From assembly GCA_032622095.1 (NCBI GenBank), contig CP136061.1, forward strand, positions 262,168,077 to 262,232,076: a stretch of 64,000 nucleotides of DNA, given 5' to 3'. A program made the position numbers and the translations under genes. The notes beneath the pieces are model-generated. The model searched no databases. It was not told the DNA's origin and saw nothing but the letters and a program-made list of their open reading frames with translations. Origin of the DNA: Siphonodentalium dalli (taxonomy: Eukaryota; Mollusca; Scaphopoda; Gadilida; Siphonodentaliidae). Below are positions 10,793-23,184 of the stretch, one piece after another. Each line of letters begins with the position of its first letter. Position 1 is the stretch's first letter.

Positions 10793-11250
10793 CTCCAGCC
10801 CAACCCAAGCCAAGCAACTAGTTTTTTTCACTAATCAATCTTTTGGGTCATAAATGCACATCAATAAACACACAGCCCTGGAGTGAACTTATAATAACCT
10901 GAGATTCTATGAAGATAAGAACTAATATATTGACAGGCCAACAGGGATCCATGAAAACATACTCAATATTCCATTCTATATGTCGGACACAGAATGGATC
11001 AGAGTCAATCAGGCCATCGCAGAATACTATAACATTCTATGGCAGGTTTATAGGCAGATTTATGCCCAGTCAGCTCTTTTGTGCATGCAAACCTGTGGAA
11101 TTATGGGGAATAAAAGTCGGAAAAATCAACAATAGTAAATGGGGTATGAAGATGGATCAGAGGGAATGGAGATATGGTGCTGATATGATTACCTGATCAC
11201 CAGGGAGGCATCAAAATAGTCCTCATCTATTATTTATCCATCTTATTATA
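10793..11250. other. unassigned sequence
   Basis: A 95-codon plus-strand frame at 10909-11196 has no recognised domain. No repeat family seen. Confidence 0.3.
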
Positions 11251-12023
11251 TCATGCCATGCATCTCTACTGTGGCTGAGGCTCATAGAGATCATATTCCA
11301 CCAGTAAAAAACCTTGGAACTTTTTGAAGTTTTGACAGGGAAGCTTATGAAGTCGAAAGAATAACGCGGGGAATATATTTCTTAGTTATTATGTGTTCCT
11401 TAACAAGCCTTGAAATAGGGTGTCTGTCATTTGCATAATGAGGTCCCCAGAGGGTTAATTTAGTGATGCTACCCCGCATAGCGGGCTAGCATCACCAAAT
11501 TCACCCTCTGGGGACCTCATTCAGCTTACACCTCAGCAGAATGAGGTTCCCAGAGGGTGAATTTGGTGATGCTAGCCCGCTATGCGGGTTAGCTTCACTA
11601 AATTGACCCTCTGGGGACCTCATTCTGCAAATGACAGACACCCTATTTCAAGACTTGTTCCTTAATAATGTACTTCACTGTTGTTGAAGGTCCCAACTCA
11701 ACATTTCATGATTTAAGTGACATTGTGAGTGATTTTGCTTCGTGTCACTTACAATTATTGAATTTATCCTGGGTAATTAATTCAATGTTTATTGCGATAT
11801 CGGCTCACAAAAGTTACGGAAAAGCATGCAATTTCGAGTTGGGACCTTTACCTACAGTGAAGTACATTATTAAGGAACAGATAATAACTAAGAAATATAT
11901 TCCCCGCGTTATTTTTTTCAACTTTATAAGGTTCCCTGTCAAAACATCGAAAATTCCCAGGTTTTGTACCGCTGGAATATGATCTCTATCGGCGTTAGCC
12001 AGAGTAGAGATTCATGGCATGAT
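11251..12023. mobile_element. family H long-inverted-repeat element H1, carrying nested G2
   Basis: Imperfect inverted repeats begin TCATGCCATG...ATCTCTACT and run about 150 bp inward (GATCATATTCCACCAGTA, then AAATATATTTCTTAGTTATT). The centre contains GATATCGGCTCACAAAAG. A family G copy interrupts the left half. Confidence 0.75.
11405..11650. mobile_element. family G element G2, centre-deleted, inside H1
   Basis: Both palindromes are present (GAGGTCCCCAGAGGGT... and its mirror) but the normal central region is almost absent. Outer ends read GAAATAGGGTGTCTGTCATT and its mirror. Confidence 0.8.
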
Positions 12024-12049
12024 CTACCATCTTATCAGCTAAAACTGGT

Positions 12050-12439
12050 ATAACCCTTTACCCAACAGAACGGCCCTGTGCCAATGCATTCTCTTATATA
12101 TGCGAGTCGACCATAGGTCGCCTCGCATATATAAGAGAATGCACTGGCTTAACACATTAAAAATTATAAAATTGTTAAAGAATGTAAGAAAAAATGGTAA
12201 AAAAAGTTTTTTTTTAGCCCAATGCATTCTCTTATATATGCGAGGCGACCTATGGTCTCCTCGCATATATAAGAGAATGCATTGGCACAGGGCATAACTG
12301 TAACTATCACAATGTGGTCAAGGAGCCGGCTCCAATGATATCCATATTTGTATGGTTCTATTGAGACAGACCGAAGATATTTTAGGCTGTTGAAGCTTTA
12401 TTTGGCCGGTTTTGGCCGGTTTGTTGGGTAAAGGGATAA
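12050..12439 (-). mobile_element. family A element A7 with ATAA on both sides
   Basis: Otherwise a normal reverse-oriented family A element, but both flanks read ATAA (12050-12053 and 12436-12439) instead of TTAA. The tip of the 3' hairpin is altered (GGTCTCCTCGC). Confidence 0.85.
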
Positions 12440-12554
12440 AGGAGTTTAGGACAATGGATACTCAAATTATAAAGCAGGAAGTAGTAGGTAGCAGTATGCC
12501 TTGATATCTGGTGACACAAGATTAATTATTGTATAAAATGTAACTTCTTAAAGG

Positions 12555-12770
12555 TACAGTAATGACCTAAATAATCAACTCCTTAACCACAGCAGAATTA
12601 TTGGTAATTTTTCAGGATTTAGTCGGAAATATGGCTTGTTGCCATCCATCAGAAACTCTCACTGAGAGCTTTCCGATGAATCGCAACAAGCCATATTTCC
12701 GACTAAATCCTGAAAAGTTACCCATAATTCTGCTGTGGTTAAGGAGTCGATTATTTAGGGCATTACTGTA
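12555..12770. mobile_element. TA-flanked fold-back element D3
   Basis: ~216-bp palindrome of the D family, TA at both ends. The left arm has several substitutions (for example AATGACC for AATGCCC). Confidence 0.85.
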
Positions 12771-13878
12771 CATGTGTAAATTTCATGCATCAACTTCAGT
12801 CTATAATTTTGGAGCTTGGTCCTTTTACTGAACAAATGCTGCTTTTTTGTTTAGGTCTGGTTTAAATTAGTTGATTCCCTGTAGACAAGTCATTGTTATC
12901 TGGTTATTGTTTTTACCACTAAACATTCAACAATCCTAGCTTCCATATTATTTTCAGACTTGCCACAATGCATAACTATATATAGTGCCTTACCCACAGA
13001 AGTTTGGTTCAATATGCATAAAATATTGCCAAGTTCAGAAATTTGACTCCGGTAAAAAAATAGCTAAACCCATAGCCGACATTAATATTAACAGTGCTGG
13101 AAAGTGCGATTTTGAAACATTTTTTTGCGGAAAATAACTTTTCAAAAAAATAAAAAATGCTTCTATTTCTCAGCTTTTCAATGTTTTTCAAGTTTTTTTC
13201 TTCATAAATCGATGAAAGATTAGCTTTGGCCATCGATGATGAAATTTAAGACATGTAGCGAGTATCATGCTAGGAAGGAGATATCCATCATATTCCTCAC
13301 CTTTACGAAGACTCCTGTTAAAGCTATATTAAAATCCCCAAATTTTCCCCCAGATTTTCACAAGTCAGAAAGTATGAATCAGTCCAGACTGTTCACCGAG
13401 AACTATACAAACACAAATGAACCTTTTACAGAAAAAAAATTTGAGAGTTCATTGACACTTCACCCAAGAAACTCCCAGACATATAAACACAATAAGGTTT
13501 TCATTCCTTATCATAGAAATGTCATTCTACTCCCAGCCGAAGCTGAGTTATTCTTTGAGAAGTGCCGAAAAGTATCTCCCCCACAGGCGCTGGCTATTAT
13601 CAAAAACATTACTTTTTACAAATAAAAGAGTCTTCAGTAAATAAACTCTAACCCTGGCCGACAATTGAGGATATCCTTTGATAAGGGCTTGTAACAAAAC
13701 AGCTGTCGAAGAATCGTGAATTATTCACAGGAGGATTGTGGGATTACAAAGGTATAATAATTACCGATAGCATGTTACCTGAGAATAACGAGCAGGTATT
13801 AACGAACAACAAACAGAATCACAACTCCATCAATAAATCAATCATGAATCATGGTACTGGAGATATGATCGAGGGTGG
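12771..13878. other. unassigned sequence with a 129-codon frame
   Basis: A plus-strand frame at 13236-13625 ends in ...AIIKNITFYK and its stop is followed directly by AATAAA. It has mixed residue composition and no recognised domain or second copy. It might be a decayed or lineage-specific exon; support is weak. Confidence 0.25.
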
Positions 13879-13975
13879 AATTTAATTTTAAATTTACATG
13901 CAATATGGTTTGGAGTTTCATATTAAATGTGAATGTCATACTCTAGAGATTCAGTTTTTATAACTGACCACCAGT

Positions 13976-14037
13976 TTTCATTCACCCTCTGGGGACCTCA
14001 TTCTGCAAATGACAGACACACTATTTCAAGGCTTGTT
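13976..14037. mobile_element. family G right-end fragment G3
   Basis: Half palindrome CACCCTCTGGGGACCTCATT followed by the outer GACAGACACACTATTTCAAG end. Confidence 0.75.
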
Positions 14038-14058
14038 GATAATTCAACATATGACACT

Positions 14059-14325
14059 TTAAACCTTTCTTGACTGCATGGAGCTTCCTGAAATTTTGCG
14101 TAAACCCTGTGCCAATGCATTCTCTTATGTATGCGAGTCTCCCATAGGGAGCCTTGCATATATAAGAGAATCCATTGGCCTGACAATATCTACCTTGACC
14201 TTGTAAGCCAGTGCATTCTCTTATATATGCGAGGCTCCCTGTGGGAGACTCGCATATATAAGAGAATGCACTGGCACAGGGTCTTTAATGTTGGACCAGC
14301 GGAGCTCCCATCATGAAAGGGTTAA
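14059..14325 (-). mobile_element. TTAA family C element (full length)
   Basis: TTAA at 14059-14062 and 14322-14325. It has two hairpins with family C tips (TCTCCCATAGGGAGC and GCTCCCTGTGGGAGA) and the spacer CCTTGACCTTGTAAGCCA. The terminal repeats (GGAGCTTCCTGAAATTTTGC; GAGCTCCCATCATGAAAGGG) differ from those of family A. Confidence 0.82.
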
Positions 14326-14381
14326 TATATACTGTTTCCAATAGGGGAATTTGTGTTCAAATAAATGCCAGTCATTACAAG

Positions 14382-14600
14382 CAAATGGTACTAGCGATTA
14401 ATAAAAGCCCAGGGCCATCCAGATACACATATGAATTTTATAAAAAAAATTGGTCTGACATTGGCCCCCTTTTAACAGAGTCTCTCAATGAATCATTTTC
14501 AATGGGAGAGCTATCAATCACACAAAAGCAAGGTATTATAACTTTGATTCCAAAAAAGGATAAAAATAGGCAGATGCTAAAAAACTGGCGTCCCATCTCG
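14382..14600 (+). pseudogene. LINE reverse transcriptase fragment (L1/Tx1-like)
   Basis: In the frame opening at 14313, residues about 24-96 contain KSPGPSRYTYEFYKKNW, a serine-rich linker, QGIITLIPKKDK and NWRPIS. These match in order the N-terminal fingers blocks of non-LTR retrotransposon reverse transcriptases of the L1/Tx1 type, where KSPGPDG, LIPK and NWRPISLLN are hallmarks. The aspartate of GPDG is changed to serine. The fragment stops at NWRPIS, before the catalytic palm motifs, so it cannot be active. It lies between a family C element and sequence leading into H2, inside an interval bounded by 22-bp direct repeats (13879-13900 and 14603-14624). No endonuclease, palm or 3' tail is seen nearby. 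Confidence 0.75.
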
Positions 14601-14639
14601 AGAATTTAATTTTAAATTTACATGATATATGGTTGTTTA

Positions 14640-16093
14640 GCATACAAATAGTTCTAACATTTGTAAGGCCCATTACAAAACCCAGGAACTTTTTGATGTT
14701 CTGACAGGGAAGTGTATAACATTGATAAAACAGTGCAGGTAATATATTATTACATTGAACAAACAAGGCAGGGAATATATTTCTTAGTTATTACCTGTTG
14801 CTTAATAATGTACTTCACTGTTGGTGAAGGTCCAAACACAAAATTGTAAGATTAAGTGACTTTGTGTCGCTAATTAAAGAATTTCTCCCCGGTAATTAAT
14901 TTAGTGCAATATCGGCTCACAAAAGACACAAACAAGAGGTGGCATCAGAGATGCTGTGTCTCGTTTTCGGTGGCTTACCGCCGGTGGCTACCACCAATTG
15001 GTGTGCATCAGTATCGGTAGACTAATTAATAGGTAAAATCGAAAAATGACTAATTAAGGGCCAGGCTGGTTTTCGAACTCATCCGAAATATTCTTGGCAA
15101 GTATGTCTATTCCAAATTTTAAACAAATCGGAGGACGTTTGTTGAAGTTATCGCACTAACGAGCTAAAAATTCACGAAAAATGACAAATTAAGGGACATA
15201 ACTCTATCAAATTGTATTGGGCCAGGCTGGTTTTCGAACTCGTCAAGGATATTATTGGAAGACACTTATATACCAAATTTCAATCAAATCGGATAACGTT
15301 TGTTGAAGTTATCGTGCTAACAAGCTGAAAATTCGTGAAAAATGACTAATTAAGGGCCATAACTCTATCAAATTTTATCGGACGAGGCCGGTTTTCGAAC
15401 TCATCCGAGATATTCTTGGGAGACACCTATATACCAAATTTCAATCAAATCGGATAACGTTTGTTGAAGTTATCGCGCTAACGAGTTGAAAATTCGTGAA
15501 AAATGACTAATTAAGGGCCATAACTCTATCAAATTTTATCGGACCAGGCCGGTTTTCGAACTCATCCGAGATATTCTTGGGAGACACCTATATACCAAAT
15601 TTCAATCAAATCGGATAACGTTTGTTGAAGTTATCGTGCTAACGAGCTGAAAATTCAAAGGGCCATAACTCTGTAATAAATGTGCGGACGAACCCGATTT
15701 TTTGTCTGCAGCTTACGTGCATGGATATGTACTCACACACCAAAAAAAATTTAATCCGTCAATAAACGGTTGAGTTATAAGCAAAACACGCCGCCCGCCC
15801 GCCCCGCCCGCCCGTCCGCCGCCCGCCCACCGTCCCCCATCATACTATAAGTCGAGTTTTGGAAAAAAACTCGACTAAAAAGCACGCAATCTCAAGCATG
15901 GACCACCCCCTAATGTGAATTAGATTATTGAGGAACAAATATTAACAAAGAAATATATTCCCTGCCCTGCTGTTTGTTCAATGTTATAAAGTTCCCTGTC
16001 AAAACAGATCATAACATAAATACTTTCCAGGTTTTGTACTGGTGGAATATGATCTCTACGGGCGTCAGCCAGAGTAGAGATTCCTGGCATGAT
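14640..16093. mobile_element. family H element H2, carrying a nested Helitron-like element
   Basis: Shares with H1 the blocks AATATATTTCTTAGTTATT, GATATCGGCTCACAAAAG-like centre, TATAAAGTTCCCTGTCAAAAC and GTAGAGATTCCTGGCATGAT. The left terminus is decayed. The interior is split by 14929-15878. Confidence 0.7.
14929..15878 (+). mobile_element. Helitron-like element with four ~160-bp repeats, nested in H2
   Basis: Boundaries come from comparison with H1, where GGCTCACAAAAG is joined within a few bases to AAAAGCATGCAAT. The interior has about four ~161-bp repeats (GGTTTTCGAACTCATCCGAG, GTTTGTTGAAGTTATCG), then a CCGCCCGCC-rich tract, then a terminal hairpin GTCGAGTTTT/AAAACTCGAC followed by TAA. 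Tandem ~160-bp cores with a 3' hairpin are typical of bivalve non-autonomous Helitrons of the pearl type; the class is inferred. Confidence 0.6.
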
Positions 16094-16474
16094 CCACTGT
16101 TAGTCGTCTGCACATATACCCTTAACATCCATCAATTGAATAACAGACCATTCCTTTTATAACTGATGGGAGAATCCATTTAGTAAAGAGAGGGTTAACT
16201 TGTGCATGTGTAAGTTTCAAGCCACCTGTTATAAATCATTTTTGTTAAATTTGTGCATCCAGGCAGGTGTGATGAAAATCTAAACGTTTTTACACTGACT
16301 TCAGCAACCTCAGGGTAATTAATTACTTGCTTAATTACAGGGAATCTGACAGCTTCATCAATCAATTTCCAGTTAAATAAGGTGAAGTTGAGTATCTTAT
16401 AATCTTAATTGATGCATTTGTCATGATCTGCTTGCAGATAAAATACCAATAGGTTTGAAAAAATGGAGGGATTG
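16094..16474. other. repeat I-related fragment, then unassigned sequence
   Basis: 16135-16200 has AACAGACCATTCC and GAGAATCCATTTAGTA, as in other fragments of repeat I. The rest up to TR4 is unassigned. Confidence 0.4.
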
Positions 16475-16705
16475 GATTCCAGTTTTAAAGGGTAGGCCTT
16501 GTTATGGGTTACAATGAGTCGATTCCCATTTTAAAAAGTAGGCCTTGTTTTAGGTGACAATGAGTCGATTCCCGTTTTAAAGAGTAGGCCTTGTTATGGG
16601 TGACAATGAGTCGATTCCCGTTTTAAAGGGTAGGCCTTGTTATGGGTGACAATGAGTCGATTCCCAGTTTATATGGTAGGCCTTGTTTTGGGTAACAAGG
16701 AGTAT
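16475..16705. repeat. 46-bp minisatellite (TR4), about 5 units
   Basis: The unit contains GATTCCCGTTTTAAAGGGTA and GGCCTTGTTATGGGTGACAA. The last unit is diverged. No unexpanded relative was recognised in the window. Confidence 0.9.
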
Positions 16706-16967
16706 CCTGGATTTTTTTTTATCAACTGACACATGTCAGACTCTTAACGTATAACTGTCTGTCAAAACATTTGGTAACTTTGAGGAAAAAAATATAATTT
16801 CCATAATTGGCCTAATATGCCAATAAAATCCTCTTCTTTAATACAATATTTTTATTAGTTTTTTATAGAAATGACATTACAAATTTTGATTGATTATAAT
16901 TTATTAATTTTCCAGTTCTTCTAACAAAACAAGTATATCAGTTTTCCTCTTCTCATTTGTATCTCAT

Positions 16968-17215
16968 TTAACCCTTTACCCAACAGAAGGGCCCTGTGCC
17001 AATGCATTCTCTTATATATGCGAGTCGACCATAGGTCGCCTCGCATATATAAGAGAATGCATTGGCTTAACACATTAAAAATTATAAAATTGTTAAAGAA
17101 TGTAAGAATTTTTTTTTTAGGCCAATGCATTCTCTTATATATGCGAGGCGACCTAGGGTCGACTTGCATATATAAGAGAATGCATTGGCACAGGGCATAA
17201 CTGTAACTATCACAA
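16968..17215 (-). mobile_element. TTAA family A element A8, truncated
   Basis: Left TTAA and both hairpins are present with a shortened spacer. The element stops after CATAACTGTAACTATCACAAT, so one terminus and its TTAA are missing. Confidence 0.8.
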
Positions 17216-17330
17216 TGACATTTTATTTTATTTTTATTGATTTTAGTGTAGTATCTGTTTATTTTTATAAGTCAAGGGGGAAAATAAGCCTCCATTTTAC
17301 TCTTCTTCCAGACCTTCAAGTTATTTTCTA

Positions 17331-17556
17331 GAATTTCACTTGACATCTAAGGAACTATTTCTACAGCAGGAAAACCAAGTATCTTTCAACAATGAAAACA
17401 TATCAGAAGTTCTGGAGAATGTTGACATAATAGATGGATATCAAGAACCAGCTGCCAGGGGCCATCACAACTGGACCAAGGAAATCAAACACCGAAAAAA
17501 ATAAACAAAAAATGGCAGTTATCTCCCTGGAATCTTAGACTTCAACCTGAAGGCCC
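17331..17556 (+). repeat. direct repeat flanking the 33-bp array, left copy
   Basis: Closely matches 23664-23897: shared AGAATTTCACTTGACA, GAAGTTCTGGAGAATG-like and CAAACACCGAAAAAAATAAA blocks. The two copies bracket the 5.5-kb array in the same orientation. Confidence 0.85.
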
Positions 17557-17688
17557 CCAACCCCCCCTCCCCTTGCAAACTTGAGCAAAATCGAGCTAAG
17601 CAATTGAACTTGCCAGCCCGATTGCTCGCAACTCATGTTCCTCGCAGACATGATCAATTTGGCTCAGCACTCTTTGGTTTCAGGTCTG

Positions 17689-20600
17689 GGATGTCAGATT
17701 GGAAATATTATAACATTAGGGGGACATCAGGGACGTCAGGTTGGAAATTATCAAACATTAGGGGGACTTTAGATTGGAAATTTTCTAACATTAGGGGGAC
17801 GTCAGGTTGGAAATTTTATAACATTAGGGGGACGTCAGGTTGGAAATTTTCTAACATTAGGGGGACTTTAGATTGGAAATTTTCTAACATTAGGGGGACA
17901 TTAGATTGGAAATTTTCTAACATTAGGGGGACTTTAGATTGGAAATTTTCTAACATTAGGGGGACTTTAGATTGGAAATTTTCTAACATTAGGGGGACTT
18001 TAGATTGGAAATTTTCTAACATTAGGGGGACATTAGATTGGAAATTTTCTAACCTTAGGGGGACTTTAGATTGGAAATTTTCTAACATTAGGGGGACTTT
18101 AGATTGGAAATTTTCTAACATTAGGGGGACGTTAGATTGAAAATTTTCTAACATTAGGGGGACTTTAGATTGGAAATTTTCTAACATTAGGGGGACATTA
18201 GATTGGAAATTTTCTAACATTAGGGGGACTTTAGATTGGAAATTTTCTAACATTAGGGGGACTTTATATTGGAAATTTTCTAACATTAGGGGGACTTTAG
18301 ATTGGAAATTTTCTAACATTAGGGGGACTTTAGATTGGAAATTTTAGAACATTAGGGGGACGTTAGATTGAAAATTTTCTAACATTAGGGGGACTTTAGA
18401 TTGGAAATTTTCTAACATTAGGGGGACATTAGATTGGAAATTTTCTAACATTAGGGGGACTTTAGATTGGAAATTTTCTAACATTAGGGGGACTTTAGAT
18501 TGGAAATTTTCTAACATTAGGGGGACTTTAGATTGGAAATTTTCTAACATTAGGGGGACTTTAGATTGGAAATTTTCTAACATTAGGGGGACTTTAGATT
18601 GGAAATTTTCTAACATTAGGGGGACTTTAGATTGAAAATTTTCTAACATTAGGGGGACTTTAGATTGGAAATTTTCTAACATTAGGGGGACTTTAGATTG
18701 GAAATTTTCTAACATTAGGGGGACTTTAGATTGGAAATTTTAGAACATTAGGGGGACTTTAGATTGGAAATTTTCTAACATTAGGGGGACGTTAGATTGA
18801 AAATTTTCTAACATTAGGGGGACTTTAGATTGGAAATTTTCTAACATTAGGGGGACTTTAGATTGGAAATTTTCTAACATTAGGGGGACTTTAGATTGGA
18901 AATTTTCTAACATTAGGGGGACTTTAGATTGGAAATTTTCTAACATTAGGGGGACTTTAGATTGGAAATTATCGAACATTAGGGGGACTTTATATTGGAA
19001 ATTTTCTAACATTAGGGGGACTTTAGATTGGAAATTATCGAACATTAGGGGGACGTTAGATTGGAAATTTTCTAACATTAGGGGGACTTTAGATTGGAAA
19101 TTATCGAACATTAGGGGGACTTTATATTGGAAATTTTAGAACATTAGGGGGACTTTAGATTGGAAATTTTAGAACATTAGGGGGACTTTAGATTGGAAAT
19201 TTTAGAACATTAGGGGGACTTTAGATTGGAAATTTTAGAACATTAGGGGGATGTTATATTGGAAATTTTCTAACATTAGGGGGACTTTTGATTGGAAATT
19301 TTCTAACATTAGGGGGACTTTATATTGGAAATTTTCTAACATTAGGGGAACTTTATATGGGAAATTTTCTAACATTAGGGGAACTTTAGATTGGAAATTT
19401 TCTAACATTAGGGGGACTTAGATTGGAAATTTTCTAACATTAGGGGGACTTTAGATTGGAAATTTTCTAACATTAGGGGGACATTAGATTGAAAATTTTC
19501 TAACATTAGGGGGACTTTAGATTGGAAATTTTCTAACATTAGGGGGACTTAGATTGGAAATTTTCTAACATTAGGGGGACTTTAGATTGGAAATTTTAGA
19601 ACATTAGGGGGACTTTAGATTGGAAATTTTCTAACATTAGGGGGACGTTAGATTGAAAATTTTCTAACATTAGGGGGACTTTAGATTGGAAATTTTCTAA
19701 CATTAGGGGGACTTTAGATTGGAAATTTTCTAACATTAGGGGGACTTTAGATTGGAAATTTTCTAACATTAGGGGGACTTTAGATCGGAAATTTTCTAAC
19801 ATTAGGGGGACTTTAGATTGGAAATTTTCTAACATTAGGGGGACTTAATTTAGATCGGAAATTTTCTAACATTAGGGGGACTTTAGATTGGAAATTTTCT
19901 AACATTAGGGGGACTTTAGATTGGAAATTTTAGAACATTAGGGGGACTTTAGATCGGAAATTTTCTAACATTAGGGGGACTTTAGATTGGAAATTTTCTA
20001 ACATTAGGGGGACTTTAGATCGGAAATTTTCTAACATTAGGGGGACTTTAGATTGGAAATTTTAGAACATTAGGGGGACGTTAGATTGGAAATTTTCTAA
20101 CATTAGGGGGACTTTAGATTGGAAATTTTCTAACATTAGGGGGACATTAGATTGAAAATTTTCTAACATTAGGGGGACTTTAGATTGGAAATTTTCTAAC
20201 ATTAGGGGGACTTTAGATTGGAAATTTTAGAACATTAGGGGGACGTTAGATTGGAAATTTTCTAACATTAGGGGGACTTTAGATTGGAAATTTTCTAACA
20301 TTAGGGGGACTTTAGATTGGAAATTTTCTAACATTAGGGGGACGTTAGATTGGAAATTTTAGAACATTAGGGGGACGTTAGATTGGAAATTTTCTAACAT
20401 TAGGGGGACTTTAGATTGGAAATTTTCTAACATTAGGGGGACTTTAGATTGGAAATTTTCTAACATTAGGGGGACTTTAGATTGGAAATTTTCTAACATT
20501 AGGGGGACGTTAGATTGGAAATTTTAGAACATTAGGGGGACGTTAGATTGGAAATTTTCTAACATTAGGGGGACTTTAGATTGGAAATTTTCTAACATTA

Positions 20601-23155
20601 GGGGGACTTTAGATTGGAAATTTTCTAACATTAGGGGGACTTTAGATTGGAAATTTTCTAACATTAGGGGGACGTTAGATTGGAAATTTTCTAACATTAG
20701 GGGGACTTTAGATTGGAAATTTTCTAACATTAGGGGGACTTTAGATTGGAAATTTTCTAACATTAGGGGGACTTTAGATTGGAAATTTTAGAACATTAGG
20801 GGGACGTTAGATTGGAAATTTTAGAACATTAGGGGGACGTTAGATTGGAAATTTTCTAACATTAGGGGGACTTTAGATTGGAAATTTTCTAACATCAGGG
20901 GGACTTTATATTGGAAATTTTCTAACATTAGGGGGACTTTAGATTGGAAATTTTAGAACATTAGGGGGACTTTAGATTGGAAATTTTAGAACATTAGGGG
21001 GACTTTAGATTGGAAATTTTAGAACATTAGGGGGACTTTAGATTGGAAATTTTCTAACATTAGGGGGACTTTAGATTGGAAATTTTCTAACATTAGGGGG
21101 ACTTTAGATTGGAAATTTTAGAACATTAGGGGGACTTTAGATTGGAAATTTTAGAACATTAGGGGGACGTCAGATTGGAAATTTTCTAACAATAGGGGGA
21201 CGTTAGATTGGAAATTTTCTAACATTAGGGGGACTTTAGATTGGAAATTTTCTAACATTAGGGGGACTTTAGATTGGAAATTTTAGAACATTAGGGGGAC
21301 TTTAGATTGGAAATTTTAGAACATTAGGGGGACTTTAGATTGGAAATTTTCTAACATTAGGGGGACTTTAGATTGGAAATTTTCTAACATTAGGGGGACT
21401 TTAGATTGGAAATTTTCTAACATTAGGGGGACTTTAGATTGGAAATTTTCTAACATTAGGGGGACTTTAGATTGGAAATTTTCTAACATTAGGGGGACTT
21501 AGATTGGAAATTTTCTAACATTAGGGGGACTTAATTTAGATTGGAAATTTTAGAACATTAGGGGGACTTTAGATTGGAAATTTTCTAACATTAGGGGGAC
21601 TTTATATTGGAAATTTTCTAACATTAGGGGGACTTTAGATTGGAAATTTTAGAACATTAGGGGGACTTTAGATTGGAAATTTTAGAACATTAGGGGGACG
21701 TCAGATTGGAAATTTTCTAACAATAGGGGGACGTTAGATTGGAAATTTTCTAACATAAGGGGGACGTTAGATTGGAAATTTTCTAACATAAGGGGGACTT
21801 TAGATTGGAAATTTTCTAACATAAGGGGGACTTTAGATTGGAAATTTTCTAACATTAATTAGAGGGATGTTAGATTGGAAATTTTCTAACATAAGGGGGA
21901 CGTCAGATTAGAAATTTTCTAACATAAGGGGGACGTTAGATTGGAAATTTTCTAACATTAGGGGGACTTTAGATTGGAAATTTTCTAACATAAGGGGGAC
22001 TTTAGATTGGAAATTTTCTAACATAAGGGGGACTTTAGATTGGAAATTTTCTAACATTAATTAGAGGGATGTTAGATTGGAAATTTTAGAACATTAGGGG
22101 GACGTCAGATTGGAAATTTTCTAACAATAGGGGGACGTTAGATTGGAAATTTTCTAACATTAGGGGGACTTTAGATTGGAAATTTTCTAACATTAGGGGG
22201 ACTTTAGATTGGAAATTTTAGAACATTAGGGGGACTTTAGATTGGAAATTTTAGAACATTAGGGGGACTTTAGATTGGAAATTTTCTAACATTAGGGGGA
22301 CTTTAGATTGGAAATTTTCTAACATTAGGGGGACTTTAGATTGGAAATTTTCTAACATTAGGGGGACTTTAGATTGGAAATTTTCTAACATTAGGGGGAC
22401 TTTAGATTGGAAATTTTCTAACATTAGGGGGACTTTAGATTGGAAATTTTCTAACATTAGGGGGACTTAGATTGGAAATTTTCTAACATTAGGGGGACTT
22501 AATTTAGATTGGAAATTTTAGAACATTAGGGGGACTTTAGATTGGAAATTTTCTAACATTAGGGGGACTTTATATTGGAAATTTTCTAACATTAGGGGGA
22601 CTTTAGATTGGAAATTTTAGAACATTAGGGGGACTTTAGATTGGAAATTTTAGAACATTAGGGGGACGTCAGATTGGAAATTTTCTAACAATAGGGGGAC
22701 GTTAGATTGGAAATTTTCTAACATAAGGGGGACGTTAGATTGGAAATTTTCTAACATAAGGGGGACTTTAGATTGGAAATTTTCTAACATAAGGGGGACT
22801 TTAGATTGGAAATTTTCTAACATTAATTAGAGGGATGTTAGATTGGAAATTTTCTAACATAAGGGGGACGTCAGATTAGAAATTTTCTAACATAAGGGGG
22901 ACGTTAGATTGGAAATTTTCTAACATTAGGGGGACTTTAGATTGGAAATTTTCTAACATAAGGGGGACTTTAGATTGGAAATTTTCTAACATAAGGGGGA
23001 CTTTAGATTGGAAATTTTCTAACATTAATTAGAGGGATGTTAGATTGGAAATTTTCTAACATAAGGGGGACGTCAGATTAGAAATGTTTCTAACATAAGG
23101 GGGACGTTAGATTGGAAATTTTCTAACATTAGGGTGGCGTCAGATTGGAAATTTC
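17689..23155. repeat. 33-bp minisatellite (TR5), roughly 165 units
   Basis: The unit contains AACATTAGGGGGACTTTAGA followed by TTGGAAATTTTCT. Variant units read ACGTTAGA, TTTTAGAAC, ATAAGGGGG or AATTAGAGGG. Since 33 is a multiple of three, minus-strand frames reading LENFQSKVPL repeats stay open until a TTTTAGAAC variant introduces a stop. The broken frames argue against a protein. A ~968-bp second-level duplication is visible near the 3' end. Confidence 0.97.
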
Positions 23156-23184
23156 CAATAGCTGGAAAGTTTAAGCTACCAGTT

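Noticed and set aside
17689-23155. Telomere or interstitial telomeric repeat
   Set aside because: TTAGGG appears once per 33-bp unit, not as tandem hexamers, so it is not a telomeric array.
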